A stretch of DNA of 64,000 bases from Amycolatopsis roodepoortensis (GCF_014873915.1 NZ_JADBEJ010000004.1:1674001-1738000); one strand, 5' to 3'; shown: positions 54,608-63,051, numbered from the stretch's first letter. Translations and numbers: made by a program. The notes: generated by a model from the sequence alone, not told the origin.

Positions 54608-55195
54608 CTAGCCGTAGTTCGCGAAACAGAGCGCTTCGATGTCGCCACGCAGTGCGGCGAACGGCCGCCGCCGGACGCGCTGCTGGACGATCGCGCCGAG
54701 CAGGTAGGACAGCAACGCCCGCGCCCTGGCCCGCGGGTCTTCGACGTCGAGCGGGGCGAGCAGTTCCGCCAGCAGTTCGGTGATCGACGTCAGCATCACG
54801 TCGATGGCCTGAGGGTGCTGCGCGCGGCCCGCGGCGATCCAGTACTCGAACCAGAGGAACGCCGCGTTCGGACGGCCGGAGAACTCGTCGAGGAAGGCTT
54901 CGAGCGCGGCGAAGAGCCGCTCGGACGGGTGATCGTGCTTCGCCGAAATTTTGCGCAAATCGGCGATGAACGTTGTGATGTGCGCCGCCATCGCGCGGTC
55001 GATCAGGACGTCGATATCCGCGAAGTAGTAATGAATCGCACTCTTCGTGAGCGGTCCGGCGTCCGCGATCGCGCGCACGGTGCAACCCGCGAGCCCGTCC
55101 CTGGCGAGCACGACACGCGCCGCTTCGACGATCTGCTCCTGTTTCTGCAGCTGATTGGGGGAGAGCCGCGCGCTGCGGCCGGGAACGGCGGTCAC
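54608..55195 (-). CDS. TetR-family transcriptional regulator
   Basis: 195 residues. The N-terminal HTH is CTVRAIADAGPLTKSAIHYYFADIDVLIDRAM, followed by a helical ligand-binding domain (FLWFEYWIAAGR). GTG at 55195 follows AAGGAAC. Its probable operator is the nested palindrome at 55218-55254, between it and the divergent GreA-like gene. The effector is unknown. Confidence 0.88.
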   Translation of the reverse strand: MTAVPGRSARLSPNQLQKQEQIVEAARVVLARDGLAGCTVRAIADAGPLTKSAIHYYFADIDVLIDRAMAAHITTFIADLRKISAKHDHPSERLFAALEAFLDEFSGRPNAAFLWFEYWIAAGRAQHPQAIDVMLTSITELLAELLAPLDVEDPRARARALLSYLLGAIVQQRVRRRPFAALRGDIEALCFANYG

Positions 55196-55217
55196 GAAGT
55201 TCCTTACACCAAGTAGT

Positions 55218-55254
55218 CAGGACGGGAGCCCTGAAGCTTAGGGCAACCGTCCTG
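55218..55254. promoter_or_regulatory. Nested palindrome, probable TetR operator
   Basis: Outer arms CAGGACGG / CCGTCCTG (8 bp, perfect) enclose inner arms GCCCT / AGGGC around AAGCTT. It lies 23 bases before the tetR start in the divergent promoter region. Confidence 0.55.
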
Positions 55255-55309
55255 GCCGATCACAGCGGGTGAAAAATCTAGGTGGCTAGCCGCCGATCCG
55301 TAGCGGACA

Positions 55310-55783
55310 ATGCGCGACATGGTGACCTCAGGGGACAACGGGTTCAGCCCGGCCGCGCGGCGGCAGCTGGAGAAGGAACTCGCCGATCTGCGTGCGCAGC
55401 GCGACGCGATGGCGCCGCTCGTCGGTGAGCAGGAACGAACCGGCGACGCGGCCGACCAGGCGGAGGTGCTGGACCGCGCGGAGGCCGCCGCCTACCTCGA
55501 CCGGCGCATCGCCGACGTCGCGGCGAAACTCGAGCACGGCGGCCGGAACAGCAAGGGCCTGCTCCCCGACGGCACCACCGTCACCCTCAGGTTCGCCGAC
55601 GGCGACGAAGACGAGCTCCACATCGTCACGATCCCCGGGGAGGACGCGGACGCCTCCACGGTGACCTCGGACAGCCCGCTGGGGCTCGCGCTCGTCGGCG
55701 CGAAGGAGGGCGACGAGATCACGTACCGGACGCCGCGTGGCGAGACCAGCGCCACCGTCGTCACGCTGAAGCCGCCTGCCTGA
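55310..55783 (+). CDS. GreA/GreB-family transcription factor-like protein
   Basis: 157 residues: an N-terminal antiparallel coiled coil (FSPAARRQLEKELADLRAQRD ... AAAYLDRRIADVAAKLEH) and a C-terminal FKBP-like Gre domain (DSPLGLALVGAKEGDEITYRTPRGE). Gre factors enter the RNA polymerase secondary channel. The coiled-coil tip is GEQERTGDAADQAEVLDR, which has acidic residues but differs from canonical GreA, so it may be a regulatory paralogue (compare Rnk/GfhI types). Start ATG 55310 or 55319; possibly leaderless. Confidence 0.82.
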   Translation: MRDMVTSGDNGFSPAARRQLEKELADLRAQRDAMAPLVGEQERTGDAADQAEVLDRAEAAAYLDRRIADVAAKLEHGGRNSKGLLPDGTTVTLRFADGDEDELHIVTIPGEDADASTVTSDSPLGLALVGAKEGDEITYRTPRGETSATVVTLKPPA

Positions 55784-55791
55784 CCCGTTTA

Positions 55792-55846
55792 GCGCGTGAA
55801 GGCCCCCTTCCCTCGGCTGAGCCGAGGGAAGGGGGCCTTCACGCGC
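55792..55846. terminator. Perfect 26-bp hairpin terminator
   Basis: Arms of 26 bases starting GCGCGTGAAGGCCCCCTTCC close on the loop TGA without mismatch. It ends the GreA-like gene and shares most of its stem with the hairpin at 53202. Confidence 0.88.
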
Positions 55847-55876
55847 GTTGTCGAGGGGAAGGTCGAAGGTGGCGCG

Positions 55877-55930
55877 TTGCGAAAGCCACTTTCGCGACGC
55901 CTGATGTCCCGAAAGTGGCTTTCGCGACAC
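55877..55930. repeat. Family A nested palindrome
   Basis: TTGCGAAAGCCACTTTCGCG, spacer CGCCTGATG-like, then inverted CCCGAAAGTGGCTTTCGCG. The stretch from CTTTCGCGACG onward is identical to the copy at 41862-41918, which points to recent spread or conversion. Confidence 0.85.
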
Positions 55931-55972
55931 CCCCAGCGCCGGCGCAAGCGTCCGGCAGGCTGTGAAGGGCCT

Positions 55973-57505
55973 TCACACACCCGGACGGCACAGCACCGGA
56001 TTCGCCAGCTCCGCGCACGGCCGGTGCCCATGCGACCGGACGATGTCCTTGCCGACCTGATTCGTCAGGTACCGCAGGAAGCTCGCGACGAGCGAGTCGG
56101 CCTTCGGCTCGCCGAAGGTGTACGCGTACTCGGTCTCCCAGAACGGGTACGCCGCGTGGATCGCGCCTTCCAGCGTCGCCTGGTGGCCGTCGATCCGCAC
56201 CGGCAGCACGTCCTCGCGTTTCGTGGCCGCGCCCAGTTCGCTGTAGCCGAGGGCGCCCGGCACCCGCGACACCGCGTCGAGGACGTCGTTCGTGGACGGC
56301 TTCGCGCACCGCGCCACTCCCGGCTGGGCACCCGGCGCCGGCTTGAGGCAGTCGTCGGAGTTGTCGCCGGGTTCCCGCTTGCCCGCCAGGATCTGGGCCT
56401 CGAACGTCCGCCGCGTGCCGGAGTCGGAATGCCGGTCGACGAGCCGGACCGGCTGGTCCTTGCCGCCGATCTCCCGCCAGTTCGCGATCTTGCCGTCGTA
56501 GACGTCGCGGATCTGCGCGAGCGAAAGATCCTGGACTCCCGCCTCCTTGTTGATCACGAGCGTGAACAGCGAGAACGCGACCGGGCGCGGAAGCAGCTGC
56601 GGATAGCCCTCGCCCTTGGCGCCGTCGGAGAACGCCAGCGTGCCGTCGTTCGCCGCCTGGTTCAGGCTGCCCAGCCCTTCGGCGCTGCCCCGGCTGTCGA
56701 AGACGAACGACGCGCCCGGGCACGTCTTCGTGTACGAAGCCGTCGCTTCCCTGAGCACCGGCGCGAAGGCCGTCGATCCGGTGATCGTGAGCTTCCCGGA
56801 CGCGCAGTCCAGTGGCGGCGGCTTCTCGTCGAAGAACAGCGACCGGGTCAGCTGGAAGATGCTGACCACGACGAGGAAGAGGATCAGCGCCATCACCGAA
56901 CCCGTCGGCCCGGTGCGGCTCTTGGTCTCGCGGAGGCTGCCGCCCTTGATCTCGCCGATCACCTGAGGATCTTCGAAGGCGTCGGGCGAGCCGTTGGGGA
57001 CGCGGTCGAGCACGGCGAGGATCTTGTAGTGCGCGCCGCGGTTCAGCGGCACCCTCGGCAGGTCGATCACGCCGGACGGCCGTGCGGGATTCTCGTCGCG
57101 CGCCCCGAAACCGGAGTCGTCGCCGAAACATTCGTGCAGATGCGGCGAGCTGAGCTCGGTCACCACCATCCCGGCCACGGTGCGGCCGGGGAACTTCACG
57201 CGGATGCCGACGGGGTCGTCCGCGTTGACCGCGTAGTCGTCGGTGTCGATGTCGGTGGTGCCGTTGTTCTCGATGCGCAGCAGCACGAACGACGGGTCGA
57301 CGAGCCGCTCCCCGTTCTCGTGCTGCAGTTGCGCGAGCGCGTCGGCGGTCGGCGCGAACCCACGCCCGGACGCCGTCGGGGTGTCCATCTGTACGCGGTA
57401 GCCGAGCCGTTTGCGGCCGACGAGCACGAACTCCCACAGGAACGCGACGGCCGGGACGCCGATCCCCGCCACCGCGAGCAGGACGTCCCAGGGAAAGCCT
57501 TCCAA
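55973..57505 (-). CDS. Membrane-anchored PstS-like substrate-binding protein
   Basis: 510 residues. An N-terminal transmembrane helix (about 6-28), a cytoplasmic-type beta domain of about 180 residues, a second helix (VMALILFLVVVSIFQL, about 215) and a C-terminal phosphate-binding-protein-like domain: GSTAFAPVLREATASYTKTCPG, VFDSRGSAEGL, DRHSDSGTRRTFEAQIL. The serine-rich ligand loops match PstS-type proteins. No transport genes are adjacent, so it may sense rather than import. The start is TTG, preceded by GGAGG. Confidence 0.82.
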   Translation of the reverse strand: MEGFPWDVLLAVAGIGVPAVAFLWEFVLVGRKRLGYRVQMDTPTASGRGFAPTADALAQLQHENGERLVDPSFVLLRIENNGTTDIDTDDYAVNADDPVGIRVKFPGRTVAGMVVTELSSPHLHECFGDDSGFGARDENPARPSGVIDLPRVPLNRGAHYKILAVLDRVPNGSPDAFEDPQVIGEIKGGSLRETKSRTGPTGSVMALILFLVVVSIFQLTRSLFFDEKPPPLDCASGKLTITGSTAFAPVLREATASYTKTCPGASFVFDSRGSAEGLGSLNQAANDGTLAFSDGAKGEGYPQLLPRPVAFSLFTLVINKEAGVQDLSLAQIRDVYDGKIANWREIGGKDQPVRLVDRHSDSGTRRTFEAQILAGKREPGDNSDDCLKPAPGAQPGVARCAKPSTNDVLDAVSRVPGALGYSELGAATKREDVLPVRIDGHQATLEGAIHAAYPFWETEYAYTFGEPKADSLVASFLRYLTNQVGKDIVRSHGHRPCAELANPVLCRPGV

Positions 57506-57577
57506 GACCAGCCTCCAGGTTCGGGGAATCGAACCTACGGCTCATCCCGGCGGGGGACGGCGGACTTCAGCCAGTGT

Positions 57578-59065
57578 TCACCGGCCGTCCGCGAAGGCGT
57601 AGTCGTCGAGGTCGAAGAACCGGCTCGTCACCATGGTTTCCAGGGTGGGCGAGGCGCGGAAGGGCACGTCCCCGTTCGCGTCGAAGTAGTAGCTGTTGGC
57701 CAGCGAGCAGCTGTCCTGGAAGAACACCTGGTGCTTGCGGCGCTCCAGCATGCTCCGGAAGTACCGGTCGTTCGCCTCGCTCGTGACCTCGACGCGGGTC
57801 GCGCCGGTCTTCCGGGCGTTGCGCAGACACCGGATGATGTGCGCGGTCTGCGTCTCGATCAGGTTGAAGTACGAGGAACCGTTGTAGCCGTACGGTCCGA
57901 GAATGGTGAAGAAGTTCGGGAAACCCGGCACGCTGACGCCCTGATAGGCCTGGAACCGGTTCTCCGCCCAGAACTTCTCCAGATCGGCGCCGCCCGCGCC
58001 GCGCACGGTGAAGGCCGGCATGTTGCCCTTCTCGAACACCTTGAACCCGGTCGCCAGCACCAGGACGTCGGCCGGATGCTCGGTGCCGTCGGCCGTGCGC
58101 ACGCCGGATTCGGTGATCGCGTCGATGCCCGTGGTCTCCAGCGTGACGTCGTCCCGGTTGAACGTCTGCAGGTACTCGTTGGAGAAGCTCGGCCGCTTGC
58201 AGCCCAAGGCATAACGCGGGGTGAGCTTCTTCCGGGTCACCGGGTCCTTCACCGCGCGGCGCAGATGCGCGCGCCCGATCCGCTCCCCCGCGCCCGCGGT
58301 CGGCAGGAGGTTGTGGAAATGGGCCGCCAGCGGGAAGGTCACCTCGACGAGCGCCTGGCTGGCCAGCCGGGACACCAGTTTCGCGCCCGGCAGCCGCCGC
58401 AGCGCGAGCCTGGCGGGCCGCGGCAGGACGGCGTCGGGTTTGGGCAGGCACCAGATCGGCGTGCGCTGGAACACCGTCAGGTGGCCCGCCTCCGGCGCGA
58501 TGGACGGGATCACCTGCACGGCCGAGGCCCCGGTGCCGACGACGGCGACCCGTTTGCCCCGCAGGTCGACGGAGTGATCCCAGCGCGCGGTGTGCATGAC
58601 CGTGCCCCGGAAACCGTCGATCCCGGCGATGTCCGGCGGTTTCGGCTGGGTGAGCACGCCGGTGGCGCCGACGACGAATCGTGCCGTCATCGACCAGCCG
58701 TCGGCGGTTTCCAGCCGCCACAAGTGCGTTTCGTCGTCGAAGGCCGCGGAGACGACCTTGCTGCCGAGGCGGGTGCGGCGGCGGATGTCGTACTTGTCGA
58801 CGCAGTAGTCGGCGTACGCCTTCAGCTCGCGGCCAGGCGCGTAGACGCGCGACCAGCCGGAGATCTGCTCGAACGAGAACTGGTAGCTGAACGACGGGAT
58901 GTCGACGGCGACGCCGGGATAGGTGTTCCAGTGCCAGGCACCGCCGACACCGTCGCCCTCCTCCAGCATCAGGAAGTCTTCGAAACCCGCCTTGTGAAGC
59001 AGGATCGCGGCGCCGATCCCGGAGAAACCCCCGCCGATGATCGCGATCTCGTGGTCCGGCGTCAT
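57578..59065 (-). CDS. Flavin-containing/Baeyer-Villiger monooxygenase
   Basis: 495 residues. FAD site IIGGGFSGIGAAILL near the start, NADPH site VAVVGTGASAVQVIP, and the BVMO fingerprint variant FRGTVMHTARWD. It oxidises ketones or heteroatoms with NADPH and O2. It is the last gene of the lipase-SDR-diiron-monooxygenase operon, overlapping the preceding truncated monooxygenase by 4 bases. Set composition resembles the mycobacterial mymA operon (FMO, LipR, SadH), which I cite from memory. Confidence 0.92.
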   Translation of the reverse strand: MTPDHEIAIIGGGFSGIGAAILLHKAGFEDFLMLEEGDGVGGAWHWNTYPGVAVDIPSFSYQFSFEQISGWSRVYAPGRELKAYADYCVDKYDIRRRTRLGSKVVSAAFDDETHLWRLETADGWSMTARFVVGATGVLTQPKPPDIAGIDGFRGTVMHTARWDHSVDLRGKRVAVVGTGASAVQVIPSIAPEAGHLTVFQRTPIWCLPKPDAVLPRPARLALRRLPGAKLVSRLASQALVEVTFPLAAHFHNLLPTAGAGERIGRAHLRRAVKDPVTRKKLTPRYALGCKRPSFSNEYLQTFNRDDVTLETTGIDAITESGVRTADGTEHPADVLVLATGFKVFEKGNMPAFTVRGAGGADLEKFWAENRFQAYQGVSVPGFPNFFTILGPYGYNGSSYFNLIETQTAHIIRCLRNARKTGATRVEVTSEANDRYFRSMLERRKHQVFFQDSCSLANSYYFDANGDVPFRASPTLETMVTSRFFDLDDYAFADGR

Positions 59066-59547
59066 ACGGGAAGTCCTTCCTTGGCGAACAGCGAAATCGC
59101 ACCGAGCACGACGACGTCCGCCTGGTGCTCGATACCTTCGGCGGTGCGGATGCCGTCAGGCGCGAAGGCGTAGATCGGCCAGGTGATGAGCTTGCAGCCG
59201 GGCCTTCGGAGCGCACCGTAGTAGCCGAGGCCGGGTGCCGTCCGCCGCGAGCCGAAGCGCCGGTCCGGTGTGAGGAGCCTGCGGATCCACGGGTCTTTCA
59301 CCTGCCAGCGCAGGAAAACCCGGGCGACGGCGATGCCGAGGGCGTGCGGCCCGGGCACCGGCATCGGGACCACCCAGTCGGGTTCTTCCTGGAACACCTT
59401 CACCGCACGCGCGGTGGCCGCGACCTCGGGCACGATCTGCGCCGCCTCGCGACCGGGCGCGACCACGGCCACCCGCTGCCCGGAGAAGTCGTGCCCGAAC
59501 CACTCGGTGCCGCGCAGCACCTCGCCCCGGAATTCGCCGAGGCTCAT
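59062..59547 (-). CDS. Truncated monooxygenase-like protein (NADPH-domain fragment)
   Basis: 161 residues resembling only the middle of a flavin monooxygenase: FRGEVLRGTEWF (BVMO fingerprint with the His replaced by Arg), then QRVAVVAPGREAAQIVPEVA in place of the GxGxxG NADPH site, where the glycines are lost. It lacks the FAD domain. Yet it is coupled by 4-base overlaps to both neighbours (59544 and 59065). It is either a decaying duplicate of the next gene or a non-catalytic partner subunit. Start ATG 59547. Confidence 0.75.
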   Translation of the reverse strand: MSLGEFRGEVLRGTEWFGHDFSGQRVAVVAPGREAAQIVPEVAATARAVKVFQEEPDWVVPMPVPGPHALGIAVARVFLRWQVKDPWIRRLLTPDRRFGSRRTAPGLGYYGALRRPGCKLITWPIYAFAPDGIRTAEGIEHQADVVVLGAISLFAKEGLPV

Positions 59548-60473
59548 GACGCGACCGGTTCGTGCGTGATCTCCTCGGTCCACGACTGCGGCTTTCCCAG
59601 CAGCCGCGCGGGGATCAGGCGGGTCATCTTCACCATCGGGTCGGCGAGCAGCCGGTGATAGAAGTGCGAACGGTCGACGATCATGGCCGCCTGCGCCTTT
59701 AGCACGTGGTACGCCGGGATCCGTTTGGTGAACTCGCCGCGCCCGCCGATGGTGGAGAACCGTTTCACGGCGTTGTACAGCTTCTTCTCCGGCAGGCCCA
59801 TCGCGACGATGTTGTCCCGCATCTTGTTGATCAGCGGGACGAACACCACGATCAGGCCGAGCACGATCTGGGGTTTGAGCGAGCCGACGGATTCAGTGAG
59901 GAGCTTGGTCGTGGAGCCGGCGCCGATCAGTTCCAAGACCTCGAAATCGGCCGTGATGTGCCGGGCCTCGTCGGAGTTGATATGCCGGAAAACCTGATGG
60001 CACACCGGATCGGAGACCTCTTCCAGCAGGAACTTCACCAGTGCGCCGTCCAGCGCGCATTCCAGCAGCGGGATGAGCGTGGCCAGCGCCGTCAGCGGGA
60101 GCGTGTCGCCGTAGTCGTCGAGGACCTTGATGGCGAGCTTGACGTTGATGTTCGGCTCGGGCATCGAACCGTGCTCGTCGAGCATGCCCCAGCGTTTCAT
60201 CAACGCCAGCTCCGCGTTGGCGTGTTTCTGTTCCTCCGCGTGGAAGTAGCGGTAGATCTCCTGGATCACCGGCGTCGGCGCCTTCTTGGCGAGCGAGGCG
60301 AACCCGCGGGCGCCGACGTGCTCGATCCACACGAGATCGGCCATGAACGGCCGCATCTTGGCGCGGAGCTCGTCGGTCATCGTCTCGGCGCCGGGCGCGT
60401 CCCAGTCGATGTCGGCCAGCGACCACTGCTTGTCCTTGATCGTCTGGAGCATCGCCGCGAAGTCGTAGGCCAT
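59544..60473 (-). CDS. Ferritin-like diiron protein (AurF/DUF-type oxygenase)
   Basis: 309-residue helical protein with two carboxylate-His iron-binding pairs, in YFHAEEQKHANAE and HINSDEARHITADF, plus IEHVGARGF and LECALDGAL that supply further Glu ligands. Such proteins activate O2 for N-oxygenation or hydroxylation, but the exact reaction is unknown. ATG at 60473 has GGAG before it and shares one base with the SDR stop (TGATG). Confidence 0.85.
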   Translation of the reverse strand: MAYDFAAMLQTIKDKQWSLADIDWDAPGAETMTDELRAKMRPFMADLVWIEHVGARGFASLAKKAPTPVIQEIYRYFHAEEQKHANAELALMKRWGMLDEHGSMPEPNINVKLAIKVLDDYGDTLPLTALATLIPLLECALDGALVKFLLEEVSDPVCHQVFRHINSDEARHITADFEVLELIGAGSTTKLLTESVGSLKPQIVLGLIVVFVPLINKMRDNIVAMGLPEKKLYNAVKRFSTIGGRGEFTKRIPAYHVLKAQAAMIVDRSHFYHRLLADPMVKMTRLIPARLLGKPQSWTEEITHEPVAS

Positions 60474-61288
60474 CACTTCTCCTTTTCGGCGGGCAGGAAC
60501 CGGCCGAGCAGACCGGCGATCCGCGTGTACGGGACGGGCACGAAACGCTTGGCGTGCCACAGAAGCTGGGCGTCGGGCTGCGGCACGACGTAGAGGCGGC
60601 CGCGATCGTGGGCGTCGAGCGTCATCCTGGCGACGCGCTCCGGCGAGAACCCGACCACGTCGGAGACCCGCTGGGCCAGCCCGCGAGCCCCGTCTTCGAT
60701 GAGTTCGCCGCCGAAGATGTTGGTACGGACGAAAGTCGGGCACAGCACGGTGACCGCGACGCCGGTGCCGGACAGTTCGGCCGCCAGCGTTTCGGAAAGG
60801 CTGACGACGCCCGCCTTGCTCACGTTGTACGCGGCCATCTTCGGCGCGGCGGTGAAGCCGGCCGCCGAAGCGACGTTGATGACGCCGCCCGCCTTCGCCG
60901 CCCGCATGGCCGGGACGAAGGTGTGGCAGCCGTGGATCACGCCCCACAGGTTCACGCCGAGCGTGCGCCGCCAATCGGACAGCGGGCTCTCCCCGACGAG
61001 CTTGCCGCCCGCGCCGATCCCGGCGTTGTTGACGACGAGGTCCGGCTCGCGGCCGAACCAGGAGCGTGCCTGGTTCGCCAAGTCCGCGACTTCGTCCACA
61101 TCGGACACGTCACAGGCGATGGCGACCGCGTCCTTGAGCATCTTCGCGGTTTCATCGGCGGCTTCGAGATCGATGTCCGCGCAGACGACGCGACTGCCGC
61201 GCCGGACGAGCTCGGCCGCGATCGCCCTGCCGATCCCGCTGCCCGCGCCTGTGACGACGGCGTGTGCTCCGTGGGTCCGTTTCGTCAT
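60473..61288 (-). CDS. Short-chain dehydrogenase/reductase (SadH-like)
   Basis: 271 residues. TGAGSGIGRAIA binds the dinucleotide, NNAGIGAGG follows, and the catalytic Ser-Tyr-Lys are in VASAAGF and YNVSK. A C-terminal extension of about 40 residues (LLWHAKRFVPVPYTRIAGLLGRF) resembles SadH-type enzymes. It is coupled by overlaps to the lipase and diiron genes. The likely role is oxidation of an alcohol produced or used by the neighbouring monooxygenases (inference). Confidence 0.92.
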   Translation of the reverse strand: MTKRTHGAHAVVTGAGSGIGRAIAAELVRRGSRVVCADIDLEAADETAKMLKDAVAIACDVSDVDEVADLANQARSWFGREPDLVVNNAGIGAGGKLVGESPLSDWRRTLGVNLWGVIHGCHTFVPAMRAAKAGGVINVASAAGFTAAPKMAAYNVSKAGVVSLSETLAAELSGTGVAVTVLCPTFVRTNIFGGELIEDGARGLAQRVSDVVGFSPERVARMTLDAHDRGRLYVVPQPDAQLLWHAKRFVPVPYTRIAGLLGRFLPAEKEK

Positions 61289-62211
61289 GCCGCCCTCACG
61301 ATCGCCGGAAGATTGCCGGTGAGGAAGCGGCAAGCCCGCTCCATCGCCGGTGCCGCTTCGGGGATGAAGCGGGTCAATGCCTGGAAGACGTGCATCTGGC
61401 CGGGGACCACTTCGAGTTCGCAGTCGGCCCCCGCGCGGCGCAGGGCCCTGGCCAGTTCGATGGCGTCCGCGGCGAGCATTTCCAGCCCACCCGCCTGGAT
61501 GATCGTCGGCGGGAAGCCCTTGATGTCGTCGAAGGCGAACCGAAGCCGCGCCGAATCGAGGTCTGCGTCCACTGTGTACAGACCGACCAGGCGCGCGGCC
61601 GCGGCGGCGGAGATCATCGGGTCCGGGCTCATGCGTTCTCGCTGGGCGGCCAGCGAAAACGTCACGTCGAACAGCGGCGAGAAGAGGGCCAGCGCGGCAG
61701 GCGGGTCTTTTCGTTCCCGCAGCAGCTGGGCGGCGAGGTCGACCGCGAGATGCCCGCCCGCGGAGTCGCCCGCGACGAGGATCCGCCGATATCCCTGGTC
61801 GAGCAGCCGGTCGTAGGCGGCGCGGACGTCGTCGGCGGCGCTCGGGAACCGATGCCGCGGCGCGAGCCGGTACTCGCAGGCGAAAACCGGCAGGCCGGTG
61901 CCGGCGGAAACCCGTGTGGTCAGCCCGCGGTGCGTGCGCGCCGAGCAGAGCGCGTACCCGCTGCCGTGGAGGTAGAGGACCACGGCGTTGCCTTCGGTCA
62001 CCTCGGGCGCGCGAACCCACTCGCCGCGGATACCCGGCTCGACGCGGCTCCCCTTCAACGGCGGCGAGGCCAGCCACAGGCTGCTCGCGATGAAGGCACG
62101 GGAGAACGCCACACCCGCGCGGTTGGCCGGGATCGCGTTGGCGATCGGCCGCACGAAAACGGACGTCAGCGCGGCGGCCAAACCGGTTCGCAGGCCATTC
62201 TGCGGTCGCAT
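61285..62211 (-). CDS. Alpha/beta hydrolase, hormone-sensitive lipase family (LipR-like)
   Basis: 308 residues from ATG 62211. The oxyanion motif is LYLHGSGY (HGSG instead of HGGG), the nucleophile elbow GDSAGGHLA, and the His is in PGQMHVFQ. It hydrolyses esters. It is the first gene of the operon, with a leaderless start directly after the TetR operator; the frame is open further upstream but would read through the promoter. Confidence 0.9.
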   Translation of the reverse strand: MRPQNGLRTGLAAALTSVFVRPIANAIPANRAGVAFSRAFIASSLWLASPPLKGSRVEPGIRGEWVRAPEVTEGNAVVLYLHGSGYALCSARTHRGLTTRVSAGTGLPVFACEYRLAPRHRFPSAADDVRAAYDRLLDQGYRRILVAGDSAGGHLAVDLAAQLLRERKDPPAALALFSPLFDVTFSLAAQRERMSPDPMISAAAAARLVGLYTVDADLDSARLRFAFDDIKGFPPTIIQAGGLEMLAADAIELARALRRAGADCELEVVPGQMHVFQALTRFIPEAAPAMERACRFLTGNLPAIVRAA

Positions 62212-62246
62212 GCCCTCAGAATGAATCTGAGGGCACCTGCTGTCAA
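62212..62246. promoter_or_regulatory. Divergent promoter with TetR operator
   Basis: A perfect 9-bp dyad GCCCTCAGA-N5-TCTGAGGGC (62212-62234) covers the -10 (CATTCT, minus strand) and part of the spacer of a promoter whose -35 is TTGACA (62241-62246), 17 bases away. The lipase ATG begins 6 bases after the -10, so the mRNA is leaderless. The adjacent TetR is the obvious repressor. Confidence 0.82.
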
Positions 62247-62255
62247 GATGGGCAG

Positions 62256-62882
62256 GTGACCGCGTCCCGCCGCTACAGCGGCAAGACCGCCGACGAACGC
62301 CGCGCCGAACGACGGCTCGCCCTCCTCGGCGCCGCACTCGACATCTGGCAGGAACAGGGCTGGGCGGCGGTCACCATGCGGGGTGTCTGCGCGCGGGCGA
62401 ACCTGACCGACCGGTACTTCTACGAGAGCTTCGCCAACCGCGACGCGCTGCTCGCCACCGCTTGGGAACAGGTCCGCGACGAAACCCTGCGGATGGTCCT
62501 CGACGCCGTCGCCGCCCACATCGAGCGACCCGCCCTGGACCAGCTCCGCGCCGCTGTCGACGTCGTCGTGCACCACGTGCAAGAGGAGCCCGCCCGCGCG
62601 CAGATCCTGTTCGGCGACCACGCGGGCAGCGCGGTGCTGGAGCAACTGCGGCGGCAGACCGTCCAGGAGACCACCGGCCTGCTGATCGAGCTCGCGCGAC
62701 CGCATCTGAAGCCGGACGTGGACGGGCTGGAGTTCCGGGTGAACGTCCTGCTGGGCATCGGCGGCTTCGTGGAGATCATGCTCGCGTGGCGCTCCGGGCT
62801 GCTCGACGCGGACGCGGACGCGCTCGTCGGCCACCTCACCGGAGTGGGCACTTCGCTGTCGCGGATGTTCCTCAAGGGGTGA
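62256..62882 (+). CDS. TetR-family regulator of the lipase/monooxygenase operon
   Basis: 208 residues. HTH region VTMRGVCARANLTDRYFYESFANRDALL, followed by a C-terminal helical domain. It is divergent from the lipase-SDR-diiron-monooxygenase operon with a 23-bp operator between them, so it most likely represses that operon and itself until a substrate binds. GTG start at 62256. Confidence 0.9.
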   Translation: MTASRRYSGKTADERRAERRLALLGAALDIWQEQGWAAVTMRGVCARANLTDRYFYESFANRDALLATAWEQVRDETLRMVLDAVAAHIERPALDQLRAAVDVVVHHVQEEPARAQILFGDHAGSAVLEQLRRQTVQETTGLLIELARPHLKPDVDGLEFRVNVLLGIGGFVEIMLAWRSGLLDADADALVGHLTGVGTSLSRMFLKG

Positions 62883-62932
62883 CACCAACGGGTGAACTTC
62901 CGGCGCGAGCTCTCCGCCGGGCCGGAAACGAG

Positions 62933-62970
62933 TCAGGGCCTCATCCGGAGAGTTCCGAATGAGGCCCTGA
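62933..62970. terminator. Bidirectional terminator between TetR and tRNA-Thr
   Basis: Perfect 12-bp stem TCAGGGCCTCAT / ATGAGGCCCTGA; the loop can extend it with CGGA/TCCG. It lies 7 bases after the tRNA 3' end (minus strand) and 50 bases after the TetR stop. Confidence 0.88.
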
Positions 62971-62977
62971 CCTGCGG

Positions 62978-63051
62978 AGCCGCCTAGGGGAATCGAACCC
63001 CTGACCTATTCATTACGAGTGAATCGCTCTGGCCGACTGAGCTAAGGCGGC
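62978..63051 (-). tRNA. tRNA-Thr (anticodon CGU)
   Basis: 74 bases fold as a full cloverleaf on the minus strand: acceptor GCCGCCT/AGGCGGC, D-stem GCTC/GAGC, anticodon stem ATTCA/TGAAT with loop CTCGTAA (anticodon CGT, reads ACG), and T-arm AGGGG-TTCGATT-CCCCT. The discriminator base is U and CCA is not encoded. No integrase or attachment repeat is visible beside it. Confidence 0.95.

Noticed and set aside
62978..63051. Integration site of a mobile element at tRNA-Thr
   Set aside because: No integrase, no duplicated tRNA 3' end and no phage or plasmid genes on either side within the window.
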